From assembly GCF_039548895.1 (NCBI RefSeq), contig NZ_JBCLVG010000001.1: a stretch of 64,000 nucleotides of DNA, one strand, 5' to 3'. The notes below the pieces were generated by a model. The model was given only the letters and a program-made list of their open reading frames with translations. It did not search any database and was not told where the DNA came from. The DNA comes from Orlajensenia stereocauli. GTDB lineage: Bacteria > Actinomycetota > Actinomycetes > Actinomycetales > Microbacteriaceae. A program made the position numbers and the translations under genes. Below are positions 25,180 through 32,449 of this stretch, in pieces (positions within the stretch are counted from its first letter, which is position 1; every line of letters starts with the position of its first letter).

Positions 25180-26433
25180 CTACTCCTCCGCGGTCTCGGT
25201 TCCCGTGGTCTGCGACTCGATGAGCGACTTCACCATCGGGATCGGATTCATGAGGCGCCATCCGAGACCAGGGTCCCGGATGGGCTTCGAGAGCTTCAGC
25301 GCCACGGATGCGTCGCCGTTGCCGACGCGCACGTGTCCGACGATGGCACCCTCGGACTTCGTGCTGAAGCCCTCGAAGTCGACCTTCGTCGATGACGAAC
25401 CCGACTTCCACGCAGACCTGGTGACGGCCGTGCCGGTGACACCATCGGCCTGGGCACCCCACGGTGCACGGAAGTGCACGTAGGCCGTCGACTTCGCGAT
25501 CACGTCGACGGGCGCCGCACTCTCCTCGGCGCTGGCCGCGAAGGCTTCGATACCCGAAGCCAGGGTCTCGTAGTCGGGCTGGCGGATGAAGGCTCCCGCG
25601 ACAGTGACGGCCGCATCGCCCTCGCCGATGGTCTTGGTGAACAGATAGCAGACCCCGGCGGGGTCGGTGAAGCTGCGCGAGATCCCGAAGACGCCCAGAT
25701 CCGAGAAGAAGTCCGTGGTGTTCTCCACCCCCCGGGCATTCACGAGGGCTGTCGCCGGCTTGGAGAGGATGTCGTGGAGGGTCGGTTGCTCGCTCAGGAG
25801 CGCCCCGAGCACGGCGGCATCGGATGCAGTTCCCACGGTGTCTCCGCTGAGGCCGGTGGCGTCGGCCACGGTGGTGTTCTCCATGCCGTTCTTCGCGAGC
25901 CACGTGTTCGCCGTCTCCACGTAGGCGTCGACCGATCCGAATGCCCAGCGCACAAGGGTGTCTGCGTGGTTGTTGCTCGAGCCGAGCAGGACGGCCTGCA
26001 GCACCTGCTGTTCGGTCCACTTCTCACCGCGGAAGACGGGGAGCGTGCGGGCGCCCTCTTTGCTGTAGTCGATGTAGGCGGCGTAGTCGGGCGTCGTGAT
26101 GGTGATCTCGTCGCCCGCCTTGCCGACGGCCAGGGGCTTCTCGTCGATGGTCACGAGTGCGGCGATCACCTTCGCGATGCCGGCGATCGGCACGGCATCC
26201 GTGGTTCCGGCGACAGCGAACGGCGTGGTCTCACCGACCGCGATCACCGCACTGGCTCCATCGGCCGGAAGCACCGGGGGTTGTGCGCCGGCTGCGGGAT
26301 TGACGGGGCTCAGAACCTCGGCGTGAACGGCGGGCAGGGGTGCCAGCAGGGTCACCGGGCCGTAGACGCCGATGCCGAGTATGACGACCACGCCGATGAG
26401 GATGCCGAAGAAGCGGCCGGGGCGGAAGTCCAT
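25180..26433 (-). CDS. D-Ala-D-Ala carboxypeptidase-like protein (S11 fold) lacking the catalytic serine
   Basis: A 417-residue membrane-anchored protein: one N-terminal helix (about 9-31), then an S11/PBP5-type domain. The spacing of the three active-site motifs is recognisable, but two are ruined. The SxxK motif reads G85-I-A-K88, so the nucleophilic serine is glycine. The KTG motif position reads S252-R-S254. Only the SxN-type motif (S152-S-N154) remains, together with the family block GMENTTVADATGLS. It cannot be a normal peptidase; a structural or peptidoglycan-binding role is more likely. The gene stands alone. Confidence 0.85.
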   Translation of the reverse strand: MDFRPGRFFGILIGVVVILGIGVYGPVTLLAPLPAVHAEVLSPVNPAAGAQPPVLPADGASAVIAVGETTPFAVAGTTDAVPIAGIAKVIAALVTIDEKPLAVGKAGDEITITTPDYAAYIDYSKEGARTLPVFRGEKWTEQQVLQAVLLGSSNNHADTLVRWAFGSVDAYVETANTWLAKNGMENTTVADATGLSGDTVGTASDAAVLGALLSEQPTLHDILSKPATALVNARGVENTTDFFSDLGVFGISRSFTDPAGVCYLFTKTIGEGDAAVTVAGAFIRQPDYETLASGIEAFAASAEESAAPVDVIAKSTAYVHFRAPWGAQADGVTGTAVTRSAWKSGSSSTKVDFEGFSTKSEGAIVGHVRVGNGDASVALKLSKPIRDPGLGWRLMNPIPMVKSLIESQTTGTETAEE

Positions 26434-26489
26434 GCCATCAGGTTAACCCGGCGGATCGATGCCGGCCGGCCGCCACACTCGGTGGGCGC

Positions 26490-26837
26490 CTAAGCCCACC
26501 CGAGGTCGTGCAGACGGTCGTCGTCGATGCCGTAGAAATGCGCGATCTCGTGAACGAGGGTGATGTGGATCTCGTCGCGGAGCTCATCCTCGTCCTCGCA
26601 GATCGCGAGCAGCGGCTCGCGGTACAGGATGATGCGATCGGGCATCTCTCCGAAGCCGTACTGGCCGCGCTCGGTGAGGGCGACGCCGTCGTAGAGGCCG
26701 AGGAGGTCGAGGGAGCCGTCCTCCGGGCGGTCCTCGACGACGAAGATCACGTTGTCGAGGCCGTCGACCATGTCGTCGGGCAGTTCGTCGAGCTCATCGA
26801 TGACGAGCTTCTCGAACTCCTCCGCATTCAGGTCCAT
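26490..26837 (-). CDS. Small zincin-like metallopeptidase family protein
   Basis: A 115-residue cytoplasmic protein of the one-domain zincin family often called metallopeptidase family protein. The motif HEIAHFYGIDDDRL (His96, Glu97, His100 and acidic residues after) is complete. The N-terminal FEKLVIDELDELP and the IILYREPL strand before the motif are also family features. Full length for the family. Biological substrate is unknown. It lies downstream of a small membrane protein gene with a 12-nt gap. Confidence 0.85.
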   Translation of the reverse strand: MDLNAEEFEKLVIDELDELPDDMVDGLDNVIFVVEDRPEDGSLDLLGLYDGVALTERGQYGFGEMPDRIILYREPLLAICEDEDELRDEIHITLVHEIAHFYGIDDDRLHDLGWA

Positions 26838-26849
26838 GCCCTCATCGTG

Positions 26850-27152
26850 TCATGCGGCGACGAGGGTGCTGCCGAGCCACCACAGCAGGATCGACGCCAC
26901 GATGGCCGCGAACGGTGCGACGATGCCGCTGCGATCCCGCGTCAGCAGGATGATCCCCACGACGACACCGACGATCGCGACCACGATCGGCCCGTACACG
27001 CCGAGCGCGAACCCGATCATGGCCGGGCTGGAGTCGAGCGCCCACAGGAGCCCGGCGAAGAAGAACGCGACGGCCAGAGCGACGGAGACGAGCATCAGCA
27101 GCACAGTGATGCCGATGTCGACTGCGCGCGCTGTGCTGGTGCGATGTGCCAT
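26850..27152 (-). CDS. Small membrane protein (three to four helices)
   Basis: A 100-residue hydrophobic protein with segments near 14-36, 46-65 and 76-97, and no recognised family. The open frame extends 50 codons further into the tRNA-His gene, but translation must start at the ATG at 27152, preceded by GGAGGCAGGTC. The terminator of tRNA-His (27188-27216) sits in its 5' region, so expression depends on readthrough or a promoter between them. It is probably co-transcribed with the metallopeptidase-like gene. Confidence 0.7.
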   Translation of the reverse strand: MAHRTSTARAVDIGITVLLMLVSVALAVAFFFAGLLWALDSSPAMIGFALGVYGPIVVAIVGVVVGIILLTRDRSGIVAPFAAIVASILLWWLGSTLVAA

Positions 27153-27187
27153 GACCTGCCTCCATCGAACAGCCCCAGGGGCTATGG

Positions 27188-27216
27188 GAAAAGGCCCCGG
27201 ATCTCTCCGGGGCCTT
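27188..27216 (-). terminator. Rho-independent terminator of tRNA-His
   Basis: A perfect 10-bp stem AAGGCCCCGG / CCGGGGCCTT (27191-27200 and 27207-27216), 6-nt loop, followed on the minus strand by TTTTC. It lies 8 nt beyond the tRNA 3' end. Confidence 0.85.
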
Positions 27217-27223
27217 CTCGACT

Positions 27224-27300
27224 TGGGGTGAGTAACGGGGCTTGAACCCGCGACCTCCTGGACCACAACCAGGCGCTCTACCAACTGAGCTATACCCACC
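27224..27300 (-). tRNA. tRNA-His (GTG)
   Basis: A full cloverleaf reads on the minus strand: acceptor GTGGGTA / TACTCAC with one G-U pair, D-arm GCTC/GAGC, anticodon loop TTGTGGT (anticodon GTG), and T-loop TTCAAGC. The 3' CCA is encoded (27224-27226). The extra base at 27300 gives the G(-1) that histidyl-tRNA synthetase requires, opposite C73. Confidence 0.96.
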
Positions 27301-27361
27301 ATGCGCCTGCCGAGAAGCTCCGGAGATCCGGCGCTGCGCGAAAGGCAACTAGAGAAGTGTA

Positions 27362-27982
27362 TTACACCCGGGAGGTGAAATCCGACACGACGGATGCCGC
27401 AGCCGCCTGCGCGTCCTCGGACGTGGGTCCGGGATCGGGCACGAACATGGCCCGTCGGTAGTACTCGAGCTCGCGGATGGACTCCAGGATGTCGGCCAGC
27501 GCACGGTGCCCACCCGCCTTCGGGGGAGCGTTGAAGTAGATGCGGGGGAACCAGCGGCGGGCGAGTTCCTTGATGGATGACACGTCGACGACGCGGTAGT
27601 GCAGTTGAGCGTCGAGCCGCGGCATGAAGGCGTGCAGGAACGTGCGGTCGGTGCCGATGCTGTTGCCGGCCAGGGGCGCCTTGGCGTCGGCAGGCACATG
27701 CTTCAGCACGTACTCGATGGCCTGGTACTCCGCATCTGCAACGCTCACACCGTGGGGGATCTCCTCGATGAGCCCGGACTCGGTGTGCATGTTGCGCACG
27801 AAGTCGCCCATCGTCTCGAGGGCGCTGTCGTCGGGTTTGATCACGATGCTGATGCCCTCGTCGAGCGGCCGCAGGTCGTAATCGGTGATCACGATCGCGA
27901 TCTCCACGAGTTCGTCGACGGCGAGGTCGAGTCCGGTCATCTCACAGTCGACCCAGACGAGTCGATCTACACCACTGCTCAT
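27362..27982 (-). CDS. orn: Oligoribonuclease
   Basis: A 206-residue 3'-5' exonuclease of the DEDDh family that degrades 2-5-nt RNAs, including pGpG, in the cytoplasm. Motifs: VWVDCEMTGLD (Asp12, Glu14), the middle NSIGTDRTFL region with its Asp, and H-x4-D in GGHRALADI. Length is slightly above the E. coli enzyme because of a C-terminal extension. TAGACT lies 6 nt before the ATG, so the message is leaderless. It is divergent from the mini-thioredoxin gene, which has an equivalent TAGACT box. Confidence 0.95.
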   Translation of the reverse strand: MSSGVDRLVWVDCEMTGLDLAVDELVEIAIVITDYDLRPLDEGISIVIKPDDSALETMGDFVRNMHTESGLIEEIPHGVSVADAEYQAIEYVLKHVPADAKAPLAGNSIGTDRTFLHAFMPRLDAQLHYRVVDVSSIKELARRWFPRIYFNAPPKAGGHRALADILESIRELEYYRRAMFVPDPGPTSEDAQAAAASVVSDFTSRV

Positions 27983-27988
27983 GAGGCG

Positions 27989-27994
27989 AGTCTA
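27989..27994 (-). promoter_or_regulatory. -10 box of orn, leaderless
   Basis: TAGACT on the minus strand, 6 nt before the orn ATG at 27982. Confidence 0.65.
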
Positions 27995-28033
27995 CGTGCG
28001 CCCGGCGACACGCGATCCGTCGTCGGCGCTCCG

Positions 28034-28039
28034 TAGACT
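28034..28039 (+). promoter_or_regulatory. -10 box of the mini-thioredoxin gene, leaderless
   Basis: TAGACT, 6 nt before the ATG at 28046. Back-to-back with the orn box only 40 nt away. Confidence 0.65.
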
Positions 28040-28045
28040 GGAACG

Positions 28046-28306
28046 ATGCTGCTCGAGCTCTACACATCCGCCTTCTGTGAGCCCTGTATGCAGACCAGGG
28101 CGGTGGTCGCCGAGGCCGCGCGTCTCGTTCCGGATGCCGAGGTCGCCGAGTACGACGTCGCCACCGACATGGACGCCGCCGAGGCCGAGGACATCCGCTC
28201 CACCCCGACCATGATCGTGCGTTCAGCGAACGGCGCCGAGGTCTTCAGGGCCGTCGGAGTGCCCACCCTCGCGCAGGTGCTCGTCGCCGCGGCGAAAGCG
28301 CTCTGA
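28046..28306 (+). CDS. Mini-thioredoxin / thioredoxin-family protein
   Basis: An 86-residue cytoplasmic thioredoxin-fold protein, shorter than classical thioredoxin. The redox motif is Cys11-Glu-Pro-Cys14 directly after the first strand (LELYTSAF), and the cis-Pro loop STPTMIV lies near 52-58. The C-E-P-C dipeptide differs from the usual C-G-P-C. It lacks the N-terminal strand and helix of full thioredoxins, like archaeal or glutaredoxin-sized forms. Partner reductase and substrates are not apparent from the neighbourhood. Confidence 0.85.
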   Translation: MLLELYTSAFCEPCMQTRAVVAEAARLVPDAEVAEYDVATDMDAAEAEDIRSTPTMIVRSANGAEVFRAVGVPTLAQVLVAAAKAL

Positions 28307-28329
28307 GCTTCGCCGCGCGGGCGCTGAGG

Positions 28330-28335
28330 TATCGT
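28330..28335 (+). promoter_or_regulatory. -10 box of tRNA-Arg
   Basis: TATCGT, ending 10 nt before the first base of the tRNA at 28346. The expected start is only a few bases before the mature 5' end. Confidence 0.5.
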
Positions 28336-28345
28336 TGACGATCGC

Positions 28346-28421
28346 GCCCCCGTAGCTCAGCGGATAGAGCAGGAGCCTTCTAATCTCTTGGTCGCAGGTT
28401 CAATTCCTGCCGGGGGCACCA
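28346..28421 (+). tRNA. tRNA-Arg (TCT)
   Basis: Acceptor GCCCCCG / CGGGGGC, D-stem GCTC/GAGC, anticodon loop CTTCTAA (anticodon TCT), T-arm GCAGG-TTCAATT-CCTGC, and encoded CCA at 28419-28421. The anticodon stem (GGAGC against TCTCT) has a C-U mismatch next to the loop and a terminal G-U pair, weaker than usual. It decodes AGA, a rare codon in this GC-rich genome. Confidence 0.93.
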
Positions 28422-28434
28422 TCACGATCCGATT

Positions 28435-28496
28435 CGGCGGAGTCTCGATGCTCTGGCGGATGCAGGAACCTCCGCCAAAGCATCGAGACTCCGCCG
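28435..28496. repeat. Large nested inverted repeat after tRNA-Arg
   Basis: Perfect 18-bp outer arms: 28435-28452 (CGGCGGAGTCTCGATGCT) and 28479-28496. A second perfect inverted pair lies inside: 28454-28460 / 28471-28477 (TGGCGGA / TCCGCCA). The inner arm repeats the GGCGGA of the outer arm. There is no T-run, so it is not a standard terminator. It starts 14 nt after the tRNA and ends 42 nt before the stop of the convergent antiporter gene. Confidence 0.9.
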
Positions 28497-28537
28497 AGCG
28501 GTATCACGGTATGGCAACGCGGGCCGAGCCGCTCGCC

Positions 28538-29761
28538 TCACCCCTCCTCGGCGATGAACGCGTCCTTCTCCGGGGCTGCCGGGGTGTACTCGGGCGAGCG
28601 CTTGCGGAACGCCAACCCGAGCAGCGGGAACAGAAGCACGCTCAGCAGGCCGGCTCCGACGAGCGATGCTGCGGTGCCAGTCGTCAGATCGCCCTCACTG
28701 ACCCCGATGTTGGTCACCGCCACGATGATGGGCAATGCGGTCGCGCCCATGAGCCCGAGGGCGACCCGGTCGGCGCGAGGGGCTCCAGGAGGAGCTGCGA
28801 TGACGCTCGGCAGGCCGCGCACGACGAGGAAGAGCAGCAGGAAGATCGGAAGCAGAAGCAGATTGCGCGTGTCGCCGAGGAGCGCGGCCAGGTCGAAGGT
28901 GAGACCGGTGTTGATGAAGAACACCGGGACGAGGAAGCCGTAGCCGACGGCCTCGAGCTTGGACTCGATCGCCTCGGCATCCTTCTCAGGCGCACCCGTG
29001 AGCAGCAGGCGGTACAGGATGCCGGCGGCGAACGCCCCGAGGAGCATGTCGAGCCCGAACATGATGCTGAGGGCGCTCAGGGCGAACAGCGTGAACAGGA
29101 CGAGGCGCACAGCGAACTGGCCGCTCGTGTGGATCGTCGAGGCGATGATGCGATGCAGGCGACGACCGTATCCGCGAGCCGCGAACCAGATGGCGAGACC
29201 GGCGATCGCGGCGAACGCGACCAGAACGACGGCCGCGGCCCCGGGCGACCGGCCGCCGAGGAACAGCGAGATCGCCAGGAGTGGACCGAACTCTCCGATG
29301 GCCCCGATGGCGAGCACGGCGATACCGAACGGCGTCCTCAGCTCGCCGGCATCCCGCAGCACCGGAAGCAGAGTCCCGAGCGCGGTCGATGTGAGCGCGA
29401 CACCGATGAAGATGCCGGCGCCGAAGGTGGGTGCCAAGGCGATCCCTATCAGTACGCCGGCCACGAGGGAGATCAACCACCCGAGGGCGGCGCGCCTCAT
29501 CGGGCGGCCCTTGATCGTGGCGAAGTCGATCTCGTTGCCCGCCAGGAAGAACAACATGGCGAGCCCGAACTGCGACAGCACCTCGAGGAAGCCTCCCGGA
29601 TGGACCCAGCCGAGCACCGCGGGGCCCAGCAGGAGTCCCAGGAGGATCTCGAAGACGACCAGCGGCACGGGGATGAGCCGTCCGAGGAGCCGACCCAGAA
29701 GAGGTGCGGCGACGGCGACGGCCGGCACCAGCACCATCGCGCTCAACGAGATGTCGTCCAT
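28538..29761 (-). CDS. Monovalent cation/H+ antiporter (CPA2, KefB-like membrane part)
   Basis: A 407-residue protein with about 12-13 membrane segments, matching the Na+/H+ exchanger domain of the CPA2 family. Family landmarks are GLAMLFFLAGNEIDF (near 65-79) and the TSTALGTLLPVL segment of the unwound helix. It lacks any C-terminal TrkA-N regulatory domain; only a short cytoplasmic tail with acidic residues follows the last helix. Whether Na+ or K+ is exchanged is unclear. It is convergent with tRNA-Arg. Confidence 0.88.
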   Translation of the reverse strand: MDDISLSAMVLVPAVAVAAPLLGRLLGRLIPVPLVVFEILLGLLLGPAVLGWVHPGGFLEVLSQFGLAMLFFLAGNEIDFATIKGRPMRRAALGWLISLVAGVLIGIALAPTFGAGIFIGVALTSTALGTLLPVLRDAGELRTPFGIAVLAIGAIGEFGPLLAISLFLGGRSPGAAAVVLVAFAAIAGLAIWFAARGYGRRLHRIIASTIHTSGQFAVRLVLFTLFALSALSIMFGLDMLLGAFAAGILYRLLLTGAPEKDAEAIESKLEAVGYGFLVPVFFINTGLTFDLAALLGDTRNLLLLPIFLLLFLVVRGLPSVIAAPPGAPRADRVALGLMGATALPIIVAVTNIGVSEGDLTTGTAASLVGAGLLSVLLFPLLGLAFRKRSPEYTPAAPEKDAFIAEEG

Positions 29762-29859
29762 GGGATTCTCCAGACCGGCCGGCGGGGCATGCCCTCGGAT
29801 GATATCGGCAGGCCGACTCTCGGGTCCCGAATCCGTCCATGAACTGCCACACTGGGGCG

Positions 29860-30270
29860 ATGCGGCCCAGAAACGCGTTCGCCATGGCCTCCATCGTCTT
29901 CGCCGTGCTCGCCCTCTCAGGATGCGCGGCGGAGGAACGCGCCGGATCCGGACGCCCGGTCGCCACCTTCCAGGTGGTGGAGGAGACCTTCCGCATCGAG
30001 CTGGTCACGCCCGAGCTCATCGACCATGCGCAGCGTCTCTTCGACGGTGAAGAGCTCGCGGCGATTCCCGTGGGGAAGATCGTGCGACCCGATCCCGAGG
30101 TGAACACGGGCTGGCACTGGCACATCGATCCGAAGACCCTCGAGTTCGCTGATTTCACCACCGAGGTCTGCGACGGCCTGCCCTCCTACGTCGAGGACGA
30201 GACCCTCACCAGCGACACCTACTGCCCGTGGAGCGCGAAGATCATCGCCATGGACTATCCCGAGGGGTAA
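29860..30270 (+). CDS. BP74-like domain lipoprotein
   Basis: A 136-residue secreted lipoprotein. The signal peptide ends in lipobox ALSGC (Cys near 22). The mature part resembles the BP74-type domain first described in slime-mould calmodulin-binding proteins: FRIELVTPELIDHAQRLFDG, then GWHWHIDPKTLEF, EVCDGLPSYVED and CPW, with two conserved Cys likely forming a disulfide. I recall this domain from bacterial secreted proteins, but no function is established. I prefer the ATG at 29860 (GGGGCG before it) over the one 7 codons upstream. It probably forms a single-gene unit; nadE has its own promoter. Confidence 0.7.
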   Translation: MRPRNAFAMASIVFAVLALSGCAAEERAGSGRPVATFQVVEETFRIELVTPELIDHAQRLFDGEELAAIPVGKIVRPDPEVNTGWHWHIDPKTLEFADFTTEVCDGLPSYVEDETLTSDTYCPWSAKIIAMDYPEG

Positions 30271-30292
30271 CGAGTCCGAAACGAGCGCGCAG

Positions 30293-30298
30293 TAGATT
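30293..30298 (+). promoter_or_regulatory. -10 box of nadE, leaderless
   Basis: TAGATT, 6 nt before the nadE ATG at 30305. Confidence 0.6.
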
Positions 30299-30304
30299 CG
30301 AAGC

Positions 30305-31135
30305 ATGCGAGAGCTTCAGGCACAGATCATCCAGGAACTGAACGTGCAGGCGACGATCGATCCCGCGGCGGAGGTGGAACGCCGGGTCGACTTCCTCGTG
30401 GAGTACACGAGGCGCGCCGGTACGCGAGGGTTCGTGCTCGGCATCAGCGGCGGGCAGGACTCGACTCTGGCCGGGCGGCTGTGCCAGCTCGCTGTCGAGA
30501 AACTCGCCGCCGGGGGAACGGATGCCGCCTTCATCGCGGTTCGCCTGCCGTACAAGGTGCAGGCCGACGAGGCCGACGCCCAGCTCGCCCTCGACTTCAT
30601 CCGGCCCCAGAAGCGCGCCGAGTTCAACATCCAGGACAGTGCCGACGCCTTCGCCGCCGAGTACGCCGACGCCCTCGATGAGCCGCTCTCCGACTTCAAC
30701 AAGGGCAACGTGAAGGCTCGCGCCCGGATGATCGCGCAGTACGCCATCGCCGGCCAGAACGGACTCCTCGTCGTCGGCACCGATCACGCCGCCGAGGCCG
30801 TGACGGGCTTCTTCACCAAGTTCGGCGACGGTGGTGCAGACATCCTGCCGCTGTCGGGGCTGTCGAAGCGCCAGGGCCGCGCTCTGCTGCAGTATCTCGA
30901 CGCACCTGAAGTGCTCTCCTCGAAGGCACCGACTGCCGATCTGCTCGACGAGAACCCAGGTCAGACCGATGAGGCCAACCTCGGGCTCTCCTACACCGAC
31001 ATCGACGACTTCCTCGAGGGCCATGATGTGGCTGACGCTGTCGCCGAGGCGATCGAGAACCGCTATCTGGCCACTCAGCACAAGCGCCGTGATCCGGTCA
31101 GCCCCTTCGACACCTGGTGGAAGCCCGCGAGCTGA
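30305..31135 (+). CDS. nadE: Ammonia-dependent NAD+ synthetase
   Basis: A 276-residue homodimeric enzyme that amidates deamido-NAD+ in the last step of NAD biosynthesis. The PP-loop SGGQDSTLAGR lies at about 48-58. FNKGNVKARARMIAQY and VVGTDHAAEAVTGFFTKFGDGGADILPLSGLSKRQGR are typical of the class without a glutaminase domain. It therefore depends on free ammonia. Length matches the E. coli and Bacillus enzymes. A strong hairpin between it and the convergent membrane-protein gene probably ends both transcripts. Confidence 0.96.
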   Translation: MRELQAQIIQELNVQATIDPAAEVERRVDFLVEYTRRAGTRGFVLGISGGQDSTLAGRLCQLAVEKLAAGGTDAAFIAVRLPYKVQADEADAQLALDFIRPQKRAEFNIQDSADAFAAEYADALDEPLSDFNKGNVKARARMIAQYAIAGQNGLLVVGTDHAAEAVTGFFTKFGDGGADILPLSGLSKRQGRALLQYLDAPEVLSSKAPTADLLDENPGQTDEANLGLSYTDIDDFLEGHDVADAVAEAIENRYLATQHKRRDPVSPFDTWWKPAS

Positions 31136-31218
31136 GATCAGCCCGCTCGACCGCCGTACCCGCGGCCGTCCCCACCGCTGGACGAAGTCGCCGTCGGATG
31201 ACTCCACGAACGAGAAAA

Positions 31219-31248
31219 GGGAGAGCAGGCCGCGAGGCCTGCTCTCCC
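31219..31248. terminator. Bidirectional terminator between convergent genes
   Basis: Perfect 13-bp stem GGGAGAGCAGGCC / GGCCTGCTCTCCC with a GCGA tetraloop. On the minus strand it is followed by TTTTCTCGTT. On the plus strand it is followed by TCTCTCGTT, so termination of nadE may be weaker. It lies between nadE and the membrane protein gene. Confidence 0.88.
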
Positions 31249-31273
31249 TCTCTCGTTGGTGAGACCCAGACGC

Positions 31274-32002
31274 CTAGGGCGTCGTGATCACGTCGGTGCG
31301 GTCGTCGCCCTTGCGCCTCGTCGGGAGGGCGGAGACGTCGTCGAGCAGCTGCTGGGTCTCGGTCGACGTCGACGCACCGGATGCCGGAGTGAGGGGAGCC
31401 ATCGCCGGAGTGTACGGGGTGGTGGCTGCAGCCGGCTCGAACTGCTGGTGGTGCTGCTCGGCGACCCACGCATCCTGCTCGGCGAGCAGGGCCTTCTCGG
31501 CGGCGGTGTTCATGACCTTCCAGCGGTCGAGATCGGTCTGGAACAGCTTGCGAGCGCGGGCCGGGCGCTTCTGCCAGTCGACGAGGCGGTCCCGGAACTC
31601 GATGACAGCGGGCTCGAGCTCGTAGCCGAAGGTCGCAGAGGCGCGCTTCATCTCGTGCAACTGGTGGGCTGCCCAGTTCGCGGCCACGGCGGCGCCGCGG
31701 ATCGGGAGCATGCGTACGCGGATGTCGGCTTCACCGACGGCGCGGTCCGCGAGCACCTGCTCCTGCGGCGTGAGGGAGTTCCACACCGACGACTCCGTGG
31801 CGGCGTCGATGAGCGCGGCGATGGCCGTCGCCTTCACCTCACGGTCACGCTGATCGATGAGACTGCGGACGGCGGCGCGTGCCACCCAGGCTGCGAGCAG
31901 CGCCGAGAGCACCATGGCGACGACGAGCACTCCGGCTGCGAAGAGCGTGGGGCGTGCGTCGTCCGAGAAGAGCCAGTTGAAGAAGTCCGTGATCCACTGC
32001 AT
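31274..32002 (-). CDS. Conserved membrane-anchored protein of unknown function
   Basis: A 242-residue protein: one N-terminal membrane helix (about 20-43), then a long charged, mostly helical cytoplasmic region, and a Pro/Thr/Ala-rich low-complexity tail. Tryptophan-containing helices (NWAAHQLHEMKRASATFGYEL) are characteristic but not assignable. The ATG at 32002 is chosen because TAAAGT lies 7 nt upstream; the GTG three codons earlier would touch that box. Function unknown. The strong hairpin past its stop acts as terminator. Confidence 0.72.
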   Translation of the reverse strand: MQWITDFFNWLFSDDARPTLFAAGVLVVAMVLSALLAAWVARAAVRSLIDQRDREVKATAIAALIDAATESSVWNSLTPQEQVLADRAVGEADIRVRMLPIRGAAVAANWAAHQLHEMKRASATFGYELEPAVIEFRDRLVDWQKRPARARKLFQTDLDRWKVMNTAAEKALLAEQDAWVAEQHHQQFEPAAATTPYTPAMAPLTPASGASTSTETQQLLDDVSALPTRRKGDDRTDVITTP

Positions 32003-32009
32003 GTGGCGC

Positions 32010-32015
32010 ACTTTA
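32010..32015 (-). promoter_or_regulatory. -10 box of the 242-residue membrane protein gene, leaderless
   Basis: TAAAGT on the minus strand, 7 nt before the ATG at 32002. Confidence 0.5.
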
Positions 32016-32099
32016 CCCGCGAGGGAGACGGATGCCGGGGATCACCGCCCGGCGTGGCCGAAGGCGCTCCGGCAACCGGCCGCTCGACCACGGCTCGAG

Positions 32100-32357
32100 C
32101 TACGCGAAACTCTCCGCCGCCGCCTGTGCGGTCCAGAACTCGCCGAGCGTGAGCGTGCGGGAGCCGCCGCGCGAGAGTCTCGCCGTGAAACGCCCGAGGT
32201 CTCCACTGCCGAGGCGCTCGATGTGACCGCGGACGTCGCCCCGATCGGTGACGACCCGCCAGAGGTCGGCGCGCACCGGCGCGAACTCCAGGCCGGGAAC
32301 ACGCGCGTCGAGGGCGGTGCCTGGTCGCAGGGAACGGATCTCGATCGTTGCAGTCAT
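32100..32357 (-). CDS. Small conserved protein of unknown function (85 residues)
   Basis: A basic, beta-rich protein without signal or membrane segment (PGLEFAPVRADLWRVVTDRGDVRGHIER in the middle, SRTLTLGEFWTAQAAAESFA at the end). The Trp-Arg-Val-Val strand pattern resembles small barrel-like domains, but I do not recognise a family. The ATG has GAGGAGACAGC upstream, a good ribosome-binding site. It is a single gene between the membrane protein and the EamA transporter. Confidence 0.7.
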   Translation of the reverse strand: MTATIEIRSLRPGTALDARVPGLEFAPVRADLWRVVTDRGDVRGHIERLGSGDLGRFTARLSRGGSRTLTLGEFWTAQAAAESFA

Positions 32358-32449
32358 GCTGTCTCCTCGTGAGCGCCGGCCCGGGTGCTTTCTTCTGTCC
32401 CATCAGGCTAGAAGCGACCACCGACATCCGTTCGAACGAGGAAGACGAT

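Noticed and set aside
27153..27302. 50-residue extension of the small membrane protein into tRNA-His
   Set aside because: The extension is the translated tRNA and its terminator. The ATG at 27152 has a proper ribosome-binding site.
28346..28500. Integrated element at tRNA-Arg
   Set aside because: No integrase, no direct repeat of the tRNA end and no foreign gene cargo nearby. Only the palindrome is unusual.
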